A DNA stretch of 64,000 bases. Origin: Actinomycetota bacterium. GTDB taxonomy: Bacteria > Actinomycetota > Acidimicrobiia > Acidimicrobiales > Iamiaceae. The stretch covers positions 19,931 to 83,930 of the forward strand of contig JAHBSO010000013.1 of the NCBI GenBank assembly GCA_019639075.1, read 5' to 3'. Below, one piece after another: positions 17,009 to 24,795 of this stretch (its first letter is position 1; every line of letters begins with the position of its first letter). The notes below the pieces were generated by a model. That model worked only from the letters and a program-made list of their open reading frames with translations. It was not told where the DNA came from and ran no database searches. The position numbers and the translations under genes are program-made.

Positions 17009-17317
17009 TCAGCCCTTCTTGATGCCGGTGATCTCGATGGTGGCGTAGTGCTGGCGGTGGCCCCACCGCCGGCGGTTGTTGCTCTTGTTCTTGTAGGTGA
17101 ACCCGGTGATCTTCGGGCCCTTGGCCGCACCGATCACCTTGGCGCTCACCGAGGCGCCGGCGAGGGCGTCGGGGCTCGACACCACCGTGTCGCCGTCGAC
17201 CAGGAGCACGGGCGTGAGCGACACGTCGCCCTCCTCGACACCGAGCTTCTCGACCTCGAGCTGCTGGCCCTCGGTGACCCGGTACTGCTTCCCGCCGGTC
17301 TTGATGACTGCGTACAT
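17009..17317 (-). CDS. rplU: 50S ribosomal protein L21
   Basis: 102 residues starting [25 protein letters not shown], the L21 hallmark, with the C-terminal [31 protein letters not shown] block (Y-K-x-K-x-x-x-R-x-x-G-H-R-Q). It binds 23S rRNA in the large subunit. It sits between rne and rpmA, an arrangement common in actinobacteria. Confidence 0.97.
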   Translation of the reverse strand: MYAVIKTGGKQYRVTEGQQLEVEKLGVEEGDVSLTPVLLVDGDTVVSSPDALAGASVSAKVIGAAKGPKITGFTYKNKSNNRRRWGHRQHYATIEITGIKKG

Positions 17318-17408
17318 CGTTCTGCCTTCGCGCGTTCGTGTGGGGGCCCCTCGGGCCGACGGACCATGGTAGGGGCCGGTCCGGCGACGGACCAACCCAG
17401 GGCCTGGG

Positions 17409-19430
17409 TCAGCGGCCGATCAGCGACTCGTCGAACACCATGCCGCGGCCCTCGCACGCCGGGCAGGTGCTCGACAGCGACTCGAGGAGACCCTCGCCGA
17501 TGCGCTTGCGGGTCATCTCGACCAGGCCCAGCTCGGAGATGTCGAACACCTGCGTGCGGGTCTTGTCACGGGCCAGGGCCCGGCGGAACGTGGCGATGAC
17601 CTCGTCGCGGTTGGCCTTGATCTCCATGTCGATGAAGTCGATGACGATGATCCCGCCGATGTCGCGGAGCCGCAGCTGGCGGGCCACCTCCTCGGCCGCC
17701 TCGAGGTTGTTCCGGTACACGGTCTCCTCGAGGTTCGACGTGCCGACGTTCTTGCCGGTGTTCACGTCGATGACGGTGAGGGCCTCGGTGCGCTCGATGA
17801 TGAGCGAGCCGCCCGACGGCAACCAGACCTTGCGGTCGAGCGCCTTGTGGAGCTGCTCGTGCACGTGGTGGGTCTCGAACACGCCCAGGCCGCCGTGCTC
17901 GGCCGGGTCGTAGAGCTCGACCCGCTCGACCAGGGCCGGCGAGATGCTGCGGACGTAGTCGCGCACCTGCTCGTAGACGCCGGCGTCGTCGATGACCACC
18001 TGGCGGTAGTCCTGGTTGAACTCCTCGCGGATCACCCGGATCGACAGGTCGGGGTCGCGGTAGAGGAGCGCCGGCGCCTGGGACTTCGCGGCCAGCGCCT
18101 CGATCTGGCTCCACTGCTCGGCCAGGCGGCCGACGTCGGCCTGCAGCTCCTCGGCGGAGATGCCCTCGGCCGCGGTGCGCACGATCAGGCCATGGCCCTT
18201 CGGCTTCACCTTGTCGAGGACGCCGCGCAGCCGCTTGCGCTCCTGGTCGGGCAGGCGCTTGGAGATGCCGTAGGTGGTGCTGTTGGGCACGAGCACGACG
18301 AACCGCCCGGGCAGGGAGATCTCCTGGGTGAGCCGGGCGCCCTTGGCCCCGATCGGGTTCTTGGTGACCTGGCAGAGGATCGTCTGGCGGGGTTTGAGGA
18401 TCTGCTCGATGCGCAGGTCCTTCGACTTCTGGTCGACGTCGTCGGGGTCGATCCGGGTGTCGCCCCGGTAGAGCACGGCGTTCTTCGGGGTGCCGATGTC
18501 GACGAAGGCGGCCTCCATGCCCGGCAGCACGTTCTGGACCTTGCCCAGATAGATGTTGCCGTGGATCTGGCTGACCTCGTCGGCGGGGCGGGAGACGTAG
18601 TGCTCGATGAGCGAGCGGCCCTCGAGCACCGAGATCTGGGTGGCGGTGGGTTCGACGTGGACCGCCATCAGGTAGCGGCCGACCGGACGGCCCTTGCGCT
18701 CCCGGCCGCGGCGCTTCTCCAACGTCTCCTCGTCGAGATCGACCGGTGCACCGGTGGTGATGGCGGTGACGGGTTCGGCCTTCGCCCCACCGCCCCGGCC
18801 CGAGCGCTGCCGGTTGCCGGACTTCCCGGAACCCGTGCCACCGCCCTGGCCCTGCTGGCCACCCTGGGCCTGCTGGCCGCCCTGGCCCTGCTGCTGGCCG
18901 CCGCCCTGGCCGCCACCACCGCCGCGGCCGCGGCCGCCACGGCGGCGGCGCCGCTTGGCCGACGACGAGCCGCCACCGGCCCCGGTCGGTTCAGCGGCGC
19001 CCGCCTCGGCGGGAGCGGCGGGCGCCGGTCGCGAGTCGCCGATCTGGGGCTTGCGGCCTGCGTCGGTCGCCGCAGGATCCGCGCCGCCGGGCGCGCCCGG
19101 GGGGCGCACTGCGGGGCCGCGCTCGGGTCGAGGTGCGTCGTCCGAGGAGGTCGCACCCTCGTCGGACGTGGCGTCGGTGCCCTCCCCCGCCGGCTTCGGT
19201 CGGTTGCGGTTCCGTCCGCCGCGCGAGCCGCGGCGGCGGCGCTTCGCCGCGGCGGTCCCACCGCCATCGCCGCTGCCACCGGAGCCGCCGGCGGGGCTGT
19301 CGCTGGTCGTGTCGTTCGGGCCCGACCTCGGTTCGTCGGGCGTCTCGGGCCGAGGGGTGGCCTGGTCAGGCCGTTCGGTCGGTCGGTCGGAGGTCGGTTC
19401 GGGCCGTTCGCCGGTGTGGGCGTCGGTCAT
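17409..19430 (-). CDS. rne: Ribonuclease E/G family protein (673 aa)
   Basis: Endoribonuclease of RNA turnover and rRNA maturation. Residues 1-~240 are a low-complexity acidic, Pro/Gly/Gln and RGG-rich region, as in actinobacterial RNase E, which places disordered segments N-terminally. The catalytic core starts near RPVGRYLMAVHVEPT. It shows the S1-like stretch HGNIYLGKVQNVLPGMEAAFVDIG, then the 5'-sensor/RNase H-like region, the DNase I-like metal site TVIDVNTGKNVG followed by GGIIVIDFIDM, and the Zn-link CPACEGRG near the C-terminus. It lies 15 bp after the DUF2344 gene and upstream of rplU-rpmA. Confidence 0.93.
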   Translation of the reverse strand: MTDAHTGERPEPTSDRPTERPDQATPRPETPDEPRSGPNDTTSDSPAGGSGGSGDGGGTAAAKRRRRGSRGGRNRNRPKPAGEGTDATSDEGATSSDDAPRPERGPAVRPPGAPGGADPAATDAGRKPQIGDSRPAPAAPAEAGAAEPTGAGGGSSSAKRRRRRGGRGRGGGGGQGGGQQQGQGGQQAQGGQQGQGGGTGSGKSGNRQRSGRGGGAKAEPVTAITTGAPVDLDEETLEKRRGRERKGRPVGRYLMAVHVEPTATQISVLEGRSLIEHYVSRPADEVSQIHGNIYLGKVQNVLPGMEAAFVDIGTPKNAVLYRGDTRIDPDDVDQKSKDLRIEQILKPRQTILCQVTKNPIGAKGARLTQEISLPGRFVVLVPNSTTYGISKRLPDQERKRLRGVLDKVKPKGHGLIVRTAAEGISAEELQADVGRLAEQWSQIEALAAKSQAPALLYRDPDLSIRVIREEFNQDYRQVVIDDAGVYEQVRDYVRSISPALVERVELYDPAEHGGLGVFETHHVHEQLHKALDRKVWLPSGGSLIIERTEALTVIDVNTGKNVGTSNLEETVYRNNLEAAEEVARQLRLRDIGGIIVIDFIDMEIKANRDEVIATFRRALARDKTRTQVFDISELGLVEMTRKRIGEGLLESLSSTCPACEGRGMVFDESLIGR

Positions 19431-19445
19431 GGGTGTGGTCCCTTC

Positions 19446-20177
19446 TCATGACGCACGCTTCGTCGCGTGCGGCGCCGACGTCGCGCCGGAGGACCCCGCG
19501 AGGGGTTCGATCCGGGCGCCGTCGAGCAGCGTCCATTGGGTGAGGCGGCGCACCCGGCCTTCGGTCCCACCCACGTCGAGCAGCGCGATCAGCTCGCTGA
19601 TGCGCAGCCCGCGGGGTTGGGTGGCCAGGTGGGCCTCGATCTCGGTGCCGTGCTCGGTCGGTCCGACCACGGCGAGGTGCAGCAGGTACGGGCGGACGTC
19701 GTCGGTGACGTCCTTGCCCTTGCGCTGGCGGGTGACGGTCAGTTCGTCGGCGGCCAGCAGCCGATCGATCGCCGGGCCCACCTGCTCGGGCGCGACGTCG
19801 CGGATCTCGACGGTCCAGTCGCACGACACGACCGCCTGTTGGAGAGAGGTGGTCGGGCCGTGCAGCTCGACCACGTCGGTGACGTCGATCCCGGCCGGCA
19901 GCATCGCGGAGAGGCGCCCCGGCAGCGCGACGAGGTCGGCCGCGGTCGGGACCCGGGGGTCGTCGGGGTCGAGGTCGACGTCGAGGTACTCGGCCAGCGA
20001 CTCGTGGCCGGTCGACAGCGCGAGGCCGAAGTGGACCTTCGGTCGGGGCGAGAACCCCTGCGAGTAGGCCACCGGGAGGCCCGCCCGGCGGATGACCCGC
20101 TCCCAGATGCGGGCCAGGTCGCGGTGGCTGGTCCAGCGGATCTTGCCGGTCTTGGTGAAGCGGATGCGGAGGTTCAC
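19446..20177 (-). CDS. DUF2344 / TIGR03936 family protein (243 aa)
   Basis: Starts VNLRIRFTKTGKIRWTSHRDLARIWERVIRRAGLPVAYSQGFSPRPKVHFG, the family's highly conserved N-terminus (K-x-G-x-x-x-x-x-S-H-x-D-L...R-x-x-L-P-x-x-x-S-x-G-F-x-P-x-P). In many bacteria this domain is fused to or adjacent to the TIGR03960 radical SAM protein; here it is a separate gene overlapping it by 4 bp (GTGA). Genomic association with rne and ribosomal-protein genes suggests an RNA- or ribosome-linked role, but no biochemical function is established to my knowledge. Confidence 0.9.
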   Translation of the reverse strand: MNLRIRFTKTGKIRWTSHRDLARIWERVIRRAGLPVAYSQGFSPRPKVHFGLALSTGHESLAEYLDVDLDPDDPRVPTAADLVALPGRLSAMLPAGIDVTDVVELHGPTTSLQQAVVSCDWTVEIRDVAPEQVGPAIDRLLAADELTVTRQRKGKDVTDDVRPYLLHLAVVGPTEHGTEIEAHLATQPRGLRISELIALLDVGGTEGRVRRLTQWTLLDGARIEPLAGSSGATSAPHATKRAS

Positions 20178-22138
20178 GCCGTCCCCGCTCCCACCGGGTC
20201 GCGCCGGTTCGTGGGCAGCAGGGTGACGGGCACCTCGCCGCCGTGGGTGCGGTCCTGGCCGGTGCCCTGGGACCCGCCCGCGGGCGGCACGGCCGAGGCC
20301 ACGACGTGCTCGATCCCGTAGCCCGTGCACGCCCCGCAGTCGTAGCAGGGGGTCCAGCGGCAGTCCTCGAGGCCGACCTCGTCGAGGGCGTCGCGCCAGT
20401 CCTGCCAGAGGAAGTCCTTGTGGAGCCCGGCCGAGAGGTGGTCCCACGGGAGCACCTCGCCCTCGGTGCGGTGGCGGTAGACGAGGTCCTCCTCCCGGAG
20501 GCCGGCCCGCTCGATGGCGGCCGTCCAGCGGTCGAGGTCGAAGTGCTCGCTCCACTCCTGGAACGTGCCGCCGTTGCGCCACACGTCCTCGATCACCGCG
20601 CCGAGGCGACGGTCGCCCCGACCGAGGATGCCCTCGGCCACCGAGGCCTTCGGGTCGTGCCACTTGAGCTTGATGCCGCGGTCGCGCCGGAGCTCGTCGC
20701 GCAGGAGGAAGATCTTGCGCTGGAGCTCCTCGCGGGTGTTCTGCCCGAACCACTGGAACGGGGTGAACGGCTTGGGCACGAACCCGCCGAGCGACACCGT
20801 GACCGACGGGTTCCGGTGGAACTCCTTGCCGATCTCGATGCAGTTCCGGGCCAGGGTGGCGATGCCCAGCGTGTCCTCGTCGGTCTCGGTGGGCAGGCCG
20901 GTGAGGAAGTACAGCTTCATCCGCCGCCAGCCCTGCGAGTAGGCCGAGCGGACCGCCGCGTAGAGGTCCTCCTCGCGGATGAGCTTGTTGATGACCTGGC
21001 GCATCCGCCACGACCCGGCCTCGGGGGCGAACGTGAGGCCGGTGCGGCGCGCCTTCTGGATCTCGCCGGCGATGCCGACGGTGAACGCGTCGACCCGGAG
21101 CGACGGGAGCGAGACCGAGATCTGACCACCGCAGTCGGGGTCGTTCACCGTGTCGCGCACGACCTCCTCGATGCCGGAGAAGTCGGCGGTCGACAGCGAC
21201 GTGAGCGCGACCTCGTCGTAGCCGGTGCGCTTGAGCCCCTCGGCGACCATGGTGCGCACCTGCTCGGCCGGGCGCTCCCGCACCGGGCGGGTGATCATGC
21301 CGGCCTGGCAGAACCGGCAGCCGCGGGTGCAGCCCCGGAACACCTCGACGTTGAGCCGGTCGTGCACGACCTCGGTGAGCGGCACCAGCTGCTGCTTCGG
21401 GTAGGGCCACTCCCCCAGGTCGGCGACGGTGAGCTTCTCCACCCGGTCCGGCGCCGCCGGGTCGTTGGGCGTCGTCTCCAGCAGCATGCCGTCGTCGCCG
21501 TAGACGGCGTCGTAGAGGGCCGGGACGTAGACCCCGTCGATCCCGGCCAGCGCCCGGTGGATGCTGATCCGGTCCGGCTTGCCGTCGGCCTTCCACGCCG
21601 CCACGACCTCGGTGATCCGCCCGACGACCTCCTCGCCGTCGCCCAGGACGACGAAGTCGAGGAAGTCGGCGATCGGCTCGGGGTTGTAGGTGCAGTGACC
21701 GCCGGCCCCGATGAGCAGGTCGTCGGCGGCGCGGTCGGCGCTGCGCACCGGACAGCCGGCGAGGTCGACCATGTTGAGCAGGTTGGTGAAGGTCAGCTCG
21801 GCCGAGAGGTTGAACGCCAGGACGTCGAAGTCGGCCGCGGCCCGGTGGCTGTCGACCGAGAAGAGCGGCACCTCCGCGGCCCGCATCTCGGCCTCGAGGT
21901 CGATCCACGGCGCGTAGGTGCGCTCGGCGACCCCGTCGGCGCGCTCGTTGATGATCTCGTAGAGGATCTGGAGACCCTGGTTCGGCAGCCCGATCTCGTA
22001 GGTGTCGGGGTAGGCCAGCAGCCAAGCCGCTGCCTCCGGGGTGTGCTCGGGGGTCTGGGACCCGTCCTCGCAGCCGATGTAGCGGGCCGGCTTCTGGACC
22101 TTGCCGAGCAGTGGCTCCAGCTGGTTCCAGACAGTCAT
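20174..22138 (-). CDS. B12-binding-type radical SAM protein, TIGR03960 family (654 aa)
   Basis: The N-terminal ~220 residues look like the cobalamin-binding-like Rossmann domain of this family (LLAYPDTYEIGLPNQGLQILYEIIN, VLGDGEEVVGRI). The radical SAM [4Fe-4S] motif is VEVFRGCTRGCRFCQAGMITRP (CxxxCxxC). It is followed by SLSTADFSGIEEV, LTFAPEAGSWRMRQVINK and YFLTGLPTETDED. The C-terminus has a CYDCGACTG cluster before a low-complexity tail. ATG 22138 begins MTVWNQLEPLLGKVQKPARYIGCE, the family start; longer frames only read into palindromic repeats. The substrate is unknown. It is coupled to the DUF2344 gene. Confidence 0.92.
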   Translation of the reverse strand: MTVWNQLEPLLGKVQKPARYIGCEDGSQTPEHTPEAAAWLLAYPDTYEIGLPNQGLQILYEIINERADGVAERTYAPWIDLEAEMRAAEVPLFSVDSHRAAADFDVLAFNLSAELTFTNLLNMVDLAGCPVRSADRAADDLLIGAGGHCTYNPEPIADFLDFVVLGDGEEVVGRITEVVAAWKADGKPDRISIHRALAGIDGVYVPALYDAVYGDDGMLLETTPNDPAAPDRVEKLTVADLGEWPYPKQQLVPLTEVVHDRLNVEVFRGCTRGCRFCQAGMITRPVRERPAEQVRTMVAEGLKRTGYDEVALTSLSTADFSGIEEVVRDTVNDPDCGGQISVSLPSLRVDAFTVGIAGEIQKARRTGLTFAPEAGSWRMRQVINKLIREEDLYAAVRSAYSQGWRRMKLYFLTGLPTETDEDTLGIATLARNCIEIGKEFHRNPSVTVSLGGFVPKPFTPFQWFGQNTREELQRKIFLLRDELRRDRGIKLKWHDPKASVAEGILGRGDRRLGAVIEDVWRNGGTFQEWSEHFDLDRWTAAIERAGLREEDLVYRHRTEGEVLPWDHLSAGLHKDFLWQDWRDALDEVGLEDCRWTPCYDCGACTGYGIEHVVASAVPPAGGSQGTGQDRTHGGEVPVTLLPTNRRDPVGAGTA

Positions 22139-22179
22139 GACGCGGGGGATTCTACCGATCGACCCCTCCAACCCCGTGA

Positions 22180-22516
22180 TCGGCGGGTTTCGACTCCGCT
22201 CCGCAAGCTCCGCTCCGCTCAACCAACACCCGCGTCGTTCCTCGAGCGAGCGAAGCGAGACCCCTCCTGTTCCTCGAGCGAGCGAAGCGAGTCCCTTCCC
22301 GTTCCTCGAGCGAGCGAAGCGAGACCCCTCCTGTTCCTCGAGCGAGCGAAGCGAGTCTCTTCCTGTTCCTTGAGCGAGCGAAGCGAGTCGAAAGGCCAGC
22401 AAGACGCCGAGCGCAGCGAGTCGATCAGCAGCGGGCTTCGACTGCGCTCGCTGGCGCTCGCTCCGCTCAACCAACACCCACGTCGTTCCTTGAGCGAGCG
22501 GAGCGAGTCGAAAAGG
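22180..22516. repeat. Cluster of dispersed GAGCGAGCG-type palindromic repeats
   Basis: This 402-bp gap (22139-22540) holds no gene. It contains repeats in both orientations: an inverted TTTCGACTCCGCTCCGC module at ~22188, the array at 22237-22396, a CGCCGAGCGCAGCGAGTCGA module at ~22405, a second inverted module at ~22437, and a last GTTCCTTGAGCGAGCGGAGCG copy at ~22485. Related copies occur at 24733-24795, 32115-32270 and 35231-35306. Confidence 0.85.
22237..22396 (+). repeat. Five tandem copies of a 32-bp repeat
   Basis: Copies start at 22237, 22269, 22301, 22333 and 22365, exactly 32 bp apart. Each begins GTTCCTCGAGCGAGCGAAGC (T for C in the last) and ends with a variable 8-base block such as ACCCCTCCT-type sequence. 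The final copy passes into the GTCGAAAGGC form seen at the dispersed copies. Confidence 0.9.
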
Positions 22517-22540
22517 CGGCCGGGTCCGGGCGGGCGGCCC

Positions 22541-22744
22541 TTAGCGGGGCAGGCGTCGGTACTCCTCGACCGGGAGACCGCCGACCCCCCAGTCCGGGAG
22601 CTCGACCTCGTCGATGACGACGAAGGTGGTCGCGGGCTCCTTGTCGAGGACGTCGACCAGGAGCTGCGTGACGCCGGCGATGATCCGGCGCTTCTGGTCG
22701 GGCGTGGTGCCCTCTCGGGTGATGCGGACGTTGACGTAGGGCAT
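22541..22744 (-). CDS. 4-oxalocrotonate tautomerase-like protein (67 aa)
   Basis: A small tautomerase-superfamily monomer of normal length starting Met-Pro, so Pro becomes the catalytic N-terminal base after Met removal. MPYVNVRITREGTTPDQKRRIIAGVTQLLVDVL fits the beta-alpha fold with the usual Arg near residue 9-11, and DEVELPDWGVGG matches the late family region. Members isomerise unsaturated keto acids or dehalogenate. It follows the NTF2-like and flavodoxin genes, which suggests small-molecule oxidation or detoxification; the exact substrate is unknown. Confidence 0.88.
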   Translation of the reverse strand: MPYVNVRITREGTTPDQKRRIIAGVTQLLVDVLDKEPATTFVVIDEVELPDWGVGGLPVEEYRRLPR

Positions 22745-22745
22745 G

Positions 22746-23138
22746 TCAGGACTCCGGTTCGTCGAGGTCGTAGTGGAACACCTTGCTGATGATCTGCCAC
22801 CGGCCGTCGGTGCGGACCAGGGTCAGGACGTCGGTGAAGGACCGGGGGGCGATCCGGCACTCGACGCGGGCCACCGCGGTGGTCGGTCCGGCGAGCTCGA
22901 TCGACACGATCCGGTCCCGCCGCTCGGCGCCCGCGTCGGCCGGTGCCGGTCGTGCGTCGACCACGGGGAAGTACTCCTCCATCGACCACACGATCATCGG
23001 CTCCGCGGTCGCCGTGACGTAGCGGGCGGCGGGGTGGAACACCTGCCGCAGCAGCGTCGTGTCGCTCCGGTAGAGGCCGTCGAAGTAGGTGGCGAGGACG
23101 TCGCTGATGGCCGAGATCGGCTCGGCGGTGCCGGTCAC
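22746..23138 (-). CDS. NTF2/SnoaL-like small protein (130 aa)
   Basis: Starts VTGTAEPISAISDVLATYFDGLYRSDTTLLRQVFHPAARYV, typical of NTF2-fold (lumazine-binding-like or SnoaL-like) proteins: helix, Y-x-x-G-x-x-x-x-D, then x-x-x-F-H-P. The C-terminal strands end in RTDGRWQIISKVFHYDL (W-x-I-x-x-K-V-F). Such proteins are often small enzymes or ligand binders acting beside oxidoreductases. GTG 23138 overlaps the flavodoxin stop by 4 bp, and the tautomerase follows after 1 bp, so the three genes form an operon. The reaction is unknown. Confidence 0.82.
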   Translation of the reverse strand: MTGTAEPISAISDVLATYFDGLYRSDTTLLRQVFHPAARYVTATAEPMIVWSMEEYFPVVDARPAPADAGAERRDRIVSIELAGPTTAVARVECRIAPRSFTDVLTLVRTDGRWQIISKVFHYDLDEPES

Positions 23139-23755
23139 GGGACCAGCTCGATGCGGTGGGCCTCCCGCCACCGCGCCGCGGCGGTGGCGACCCGGGTGCC
23201 GAGGTGCTCGGCGGTGCGCTGGTCGGTGGCGGGCGGGGCGAACTCGGGTGGTGCATCGGCGTTCGACTGCGCCATCGCGCCGACGAAGCCGGCCAACCGG
23301 TTGAGGTCCTCGACCGAACCGTCGGCGGTGATGTTGCCGGGGAGCAGGCCGAGGCCGACCCACACCATGCCGTGCTGCATCGCGAACAGCGACAGGGCCT
23401 GCAGCGTGGCCAGCTTGTCGCCGTTGACGCCCGCCGAGTTCGTGAAGCCGGCGGCCAGCTTGTCCTTCCAGCGCTGCTCCTGCCAGCGGGGCGAGGTCGC
23501 GTCGAGGAAGGCCTTGAACTGCGCCGACGGCCCGGCCATGTAGGTGGGCGTGCCGAAGACGATCGCGTCGGCGGCATCGAGGTCGTCCCAGTGCGCGTCG
23601 ACGTCCTCGACCGCCACGAGGGTCGCGGTGGTGCCGTCGACACCGGCCGCGCCGCGCCGCACGGCCTCGGCCTGGACCTTCGTGTGGCCGTAGCCGCTGT
23701 GGAAGATGACGACGACCGAGGTCGGGACCTCGGTCGGGGGTTCGGAGTTGGTCAT
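23135..23755 (-). CDS. Flavodoxin-fold NAD(P)H:quinone oxidoreductase (WrbA-like, 206 aa)
   Basis: The FMN-binding P-loop is VVVIFHSGYGHTKVQAEAVRRGA (usual 'Y-S-x-x-G-x-T'), followed by DAIVFGTPTYMAGPSAQFKAFLD (WrbA-like 'F-G-x-P-T-x-x-G-x-x-x-x-x-x-K-x-F-x-D') and LAAGFTNSAGVNGDKLATLQAL. Proteins of this kind reduce quinones by two electrons. Its divergent LysR neighbour suggests induction by a small electrophile or quinone. It is the first gene of a three-gene operon. Confidence 0.85.
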   Translation of the reverse strand: MTNSEPPTEVPTSVVVIFHSGYGHTKVQAEAVRRGAAGVDGTTATLVAVEDVDAHWDDLDAADAIVFGTPTYMAGPSAQFKAFLDATSPRWQEQRWKDKLAAGFTNSAGVNGDKLATLQALSLFAMQHGMVWVGLGLLPGNITADGSVEDLNRLAGFVGAMAQSNADAPPEFAPPATDQRTAEHLGTRVATAAARWREAHRIELVP

Positions 23756-23810
23756 GGCGTCAACGTACGGACGACGCTGCTATCGGACAACGACGCAAGT
23801 TCGATCCATT

Positions 23811-23831
23811 CCATAGGCTGTCGCTATATGG
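23811..23831. promoter_or_regulatory. Candidate LysR-type operator between wrbA-like and lysR-like genes
   Basis: CCATA-N11-TATGG, an interrupted palindrome containing the T-N11-A core of LysR boxes, overlaps the ATG of the LysR-type gene. An ATCG-N16-CGAT pair lies just upstream at 23782-23805. The position fits autorepression plus control of the divergent flavodoxin operon. Confidence 0.45.
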
Positions 23832-24742
23832 ATATCGACAACCGGACGCTCGAGCTGCTCGAGGCCATCGCCGCCGAGGGAACCCTGACCGCGGCATCGC
23901 GCACGCTGCACCTCAGCCAGCCGTCGCTCAGCCAGCGCCTCATCGGCCTCGAACGCCAGCTCGGGGTCCAGCTGTTCGAGCGGGCCGGACGCCGGCTCGA
24001 GCCCACCCGCGCCGGGCGGCGCATGATCCACGCCACCCACGCCGTGCTCGCCGAGCTGCGGGCCACCCAGCGCGACCTCGACGACATCCGCGACGGCCGC
24101 GCCGGGGTCGTGCGGTTCGCGTCGCAGTGCAGCACGAACTACCAGTGGCTCCCGCCGGTCATCCACGCGTTCTCAGGGGCATGGCCCGAGGTCGAGCTGC
24201 GGATCCAGCCGGTCGCCGACGACGACGTCGTCGGTGCGGTGGTGGACGACCGGCTCGACGTCGCTCTGGCGAGCAAGTCCGATCGACGGCTCGAAGGCCT
24301 CGCGCACCGCCCGCTGTTCGAGGACGAGCTCGTGGCGGTCGTCGCCGCGGATCACGAATGGGCCGGGCGCGATCACCTCGACGCCCGCGACTTCGCCGGC
24401 GTGAACCTGATCGTGTTCGACGCCTACGACCCGACCCGCACGCCCCACCTGCCGCTCCCGATCCCGGAGGGCGCCGAGCCCGCACGCATCACCGCCACGC
24501 CGTCGGTGTCGGAGCTGGTGGTCGAGCTCGTCGTCGCGCAGCACGGTGTCGGCATCCTGCCGAGCTGGGTCGCAGCGCCCTACGTCGCCGCGGGACGCGT
24601 GGCGACGTTGCGCCTGTCCGAGCGGGGCGAACCCAGGGAGTGGTACGCGGCATGGCGCAGGAACGCGCCGGCGCACGTGGAGGCGTTCGTCGATGGCCTC
24701 GCCGCCCACTTCGCTGCTCGGCCGACGCTCCCTGTTCCTTGA
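23828..24742 (+). CDS. LysR family transcriptional regulator (304 aa)
   Basis: The winged-HTH N-terminus DNRTLELLEAIAAEGTLTAASRTLHLSQPSLSQRLIGLERQLG (region cited) matches the LysR signature (A-A-x-x-L-x-x-S-Q-P-x-x-S-x-x-I-x-x-L-E). It is followed by LFERAGRRLEPTRAG. The effector domain shows VVRFASQCSTNYQWLPPVIHAFSGAWPEVELRI and a late VVAQHGVGILPSW. Divergent from the wrbA-like operon by 72 bp, it is its probable regulator. Oddly, its last codons and stop (GTT CCT TGA) lie inside a copy of the dispersed repeat, so the repeat has replaced or trimmed the native C-terminus. Confidence 0.9.
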   Translation: MDIDNRTLELLEAIAAEGTLTAASRTLHLSQPSLSQRLIGLERQLGVQLFERAGRRLEPTRAGRRMIHATHAVLAELRATQRDLDDIRDGRAGVVRFASQCSTNYQWLPPVIHAFSGAWPEVELRIQPVADDDVVGAVVDDRLDVALASKSDRRLEGLAHRPLFEDELVAVVAADHEWAGRDHLDARDFAGVNLIVFDAYDPTRTPHLPLPIPEGAEPARITATPSVSELVVELVVAQHGVGILPSWVAAPYVAAGRVATLRLSERGEPREWYAAWRRNAPAHVEAFVDGLAAHFAARPTLPVP

Positions 24743-24795
24743 GCGAGCGGAGCGAGTCGAAAGGCGGAAGGACGCCGAGCGCAGCGAGTCGAACG
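24733..24795. repeat. Dispersed palindromic repeat between lysR-like gene and rodA
   Basis: GTTCCTTGAGCGAGCGGAGC followed by GAGTCGAAAGGC and, after a short spacer, GACGCCGAGCGCAGCGAGTCGA. This is the same two-module arrangement as at 22365-22425. It fills the whole gap between two convergent genes and contains the stop codon of the lysR-like gene. Confidence 0.85.

Noticed and set aside
22237..22396. Evenly spaced repeats resembling a CRISPR array
   Set aside because: The variable parts are only 8 bases and partly repeat each other, and no cas genes are present; it is a tandem array of a dispersed repeat.
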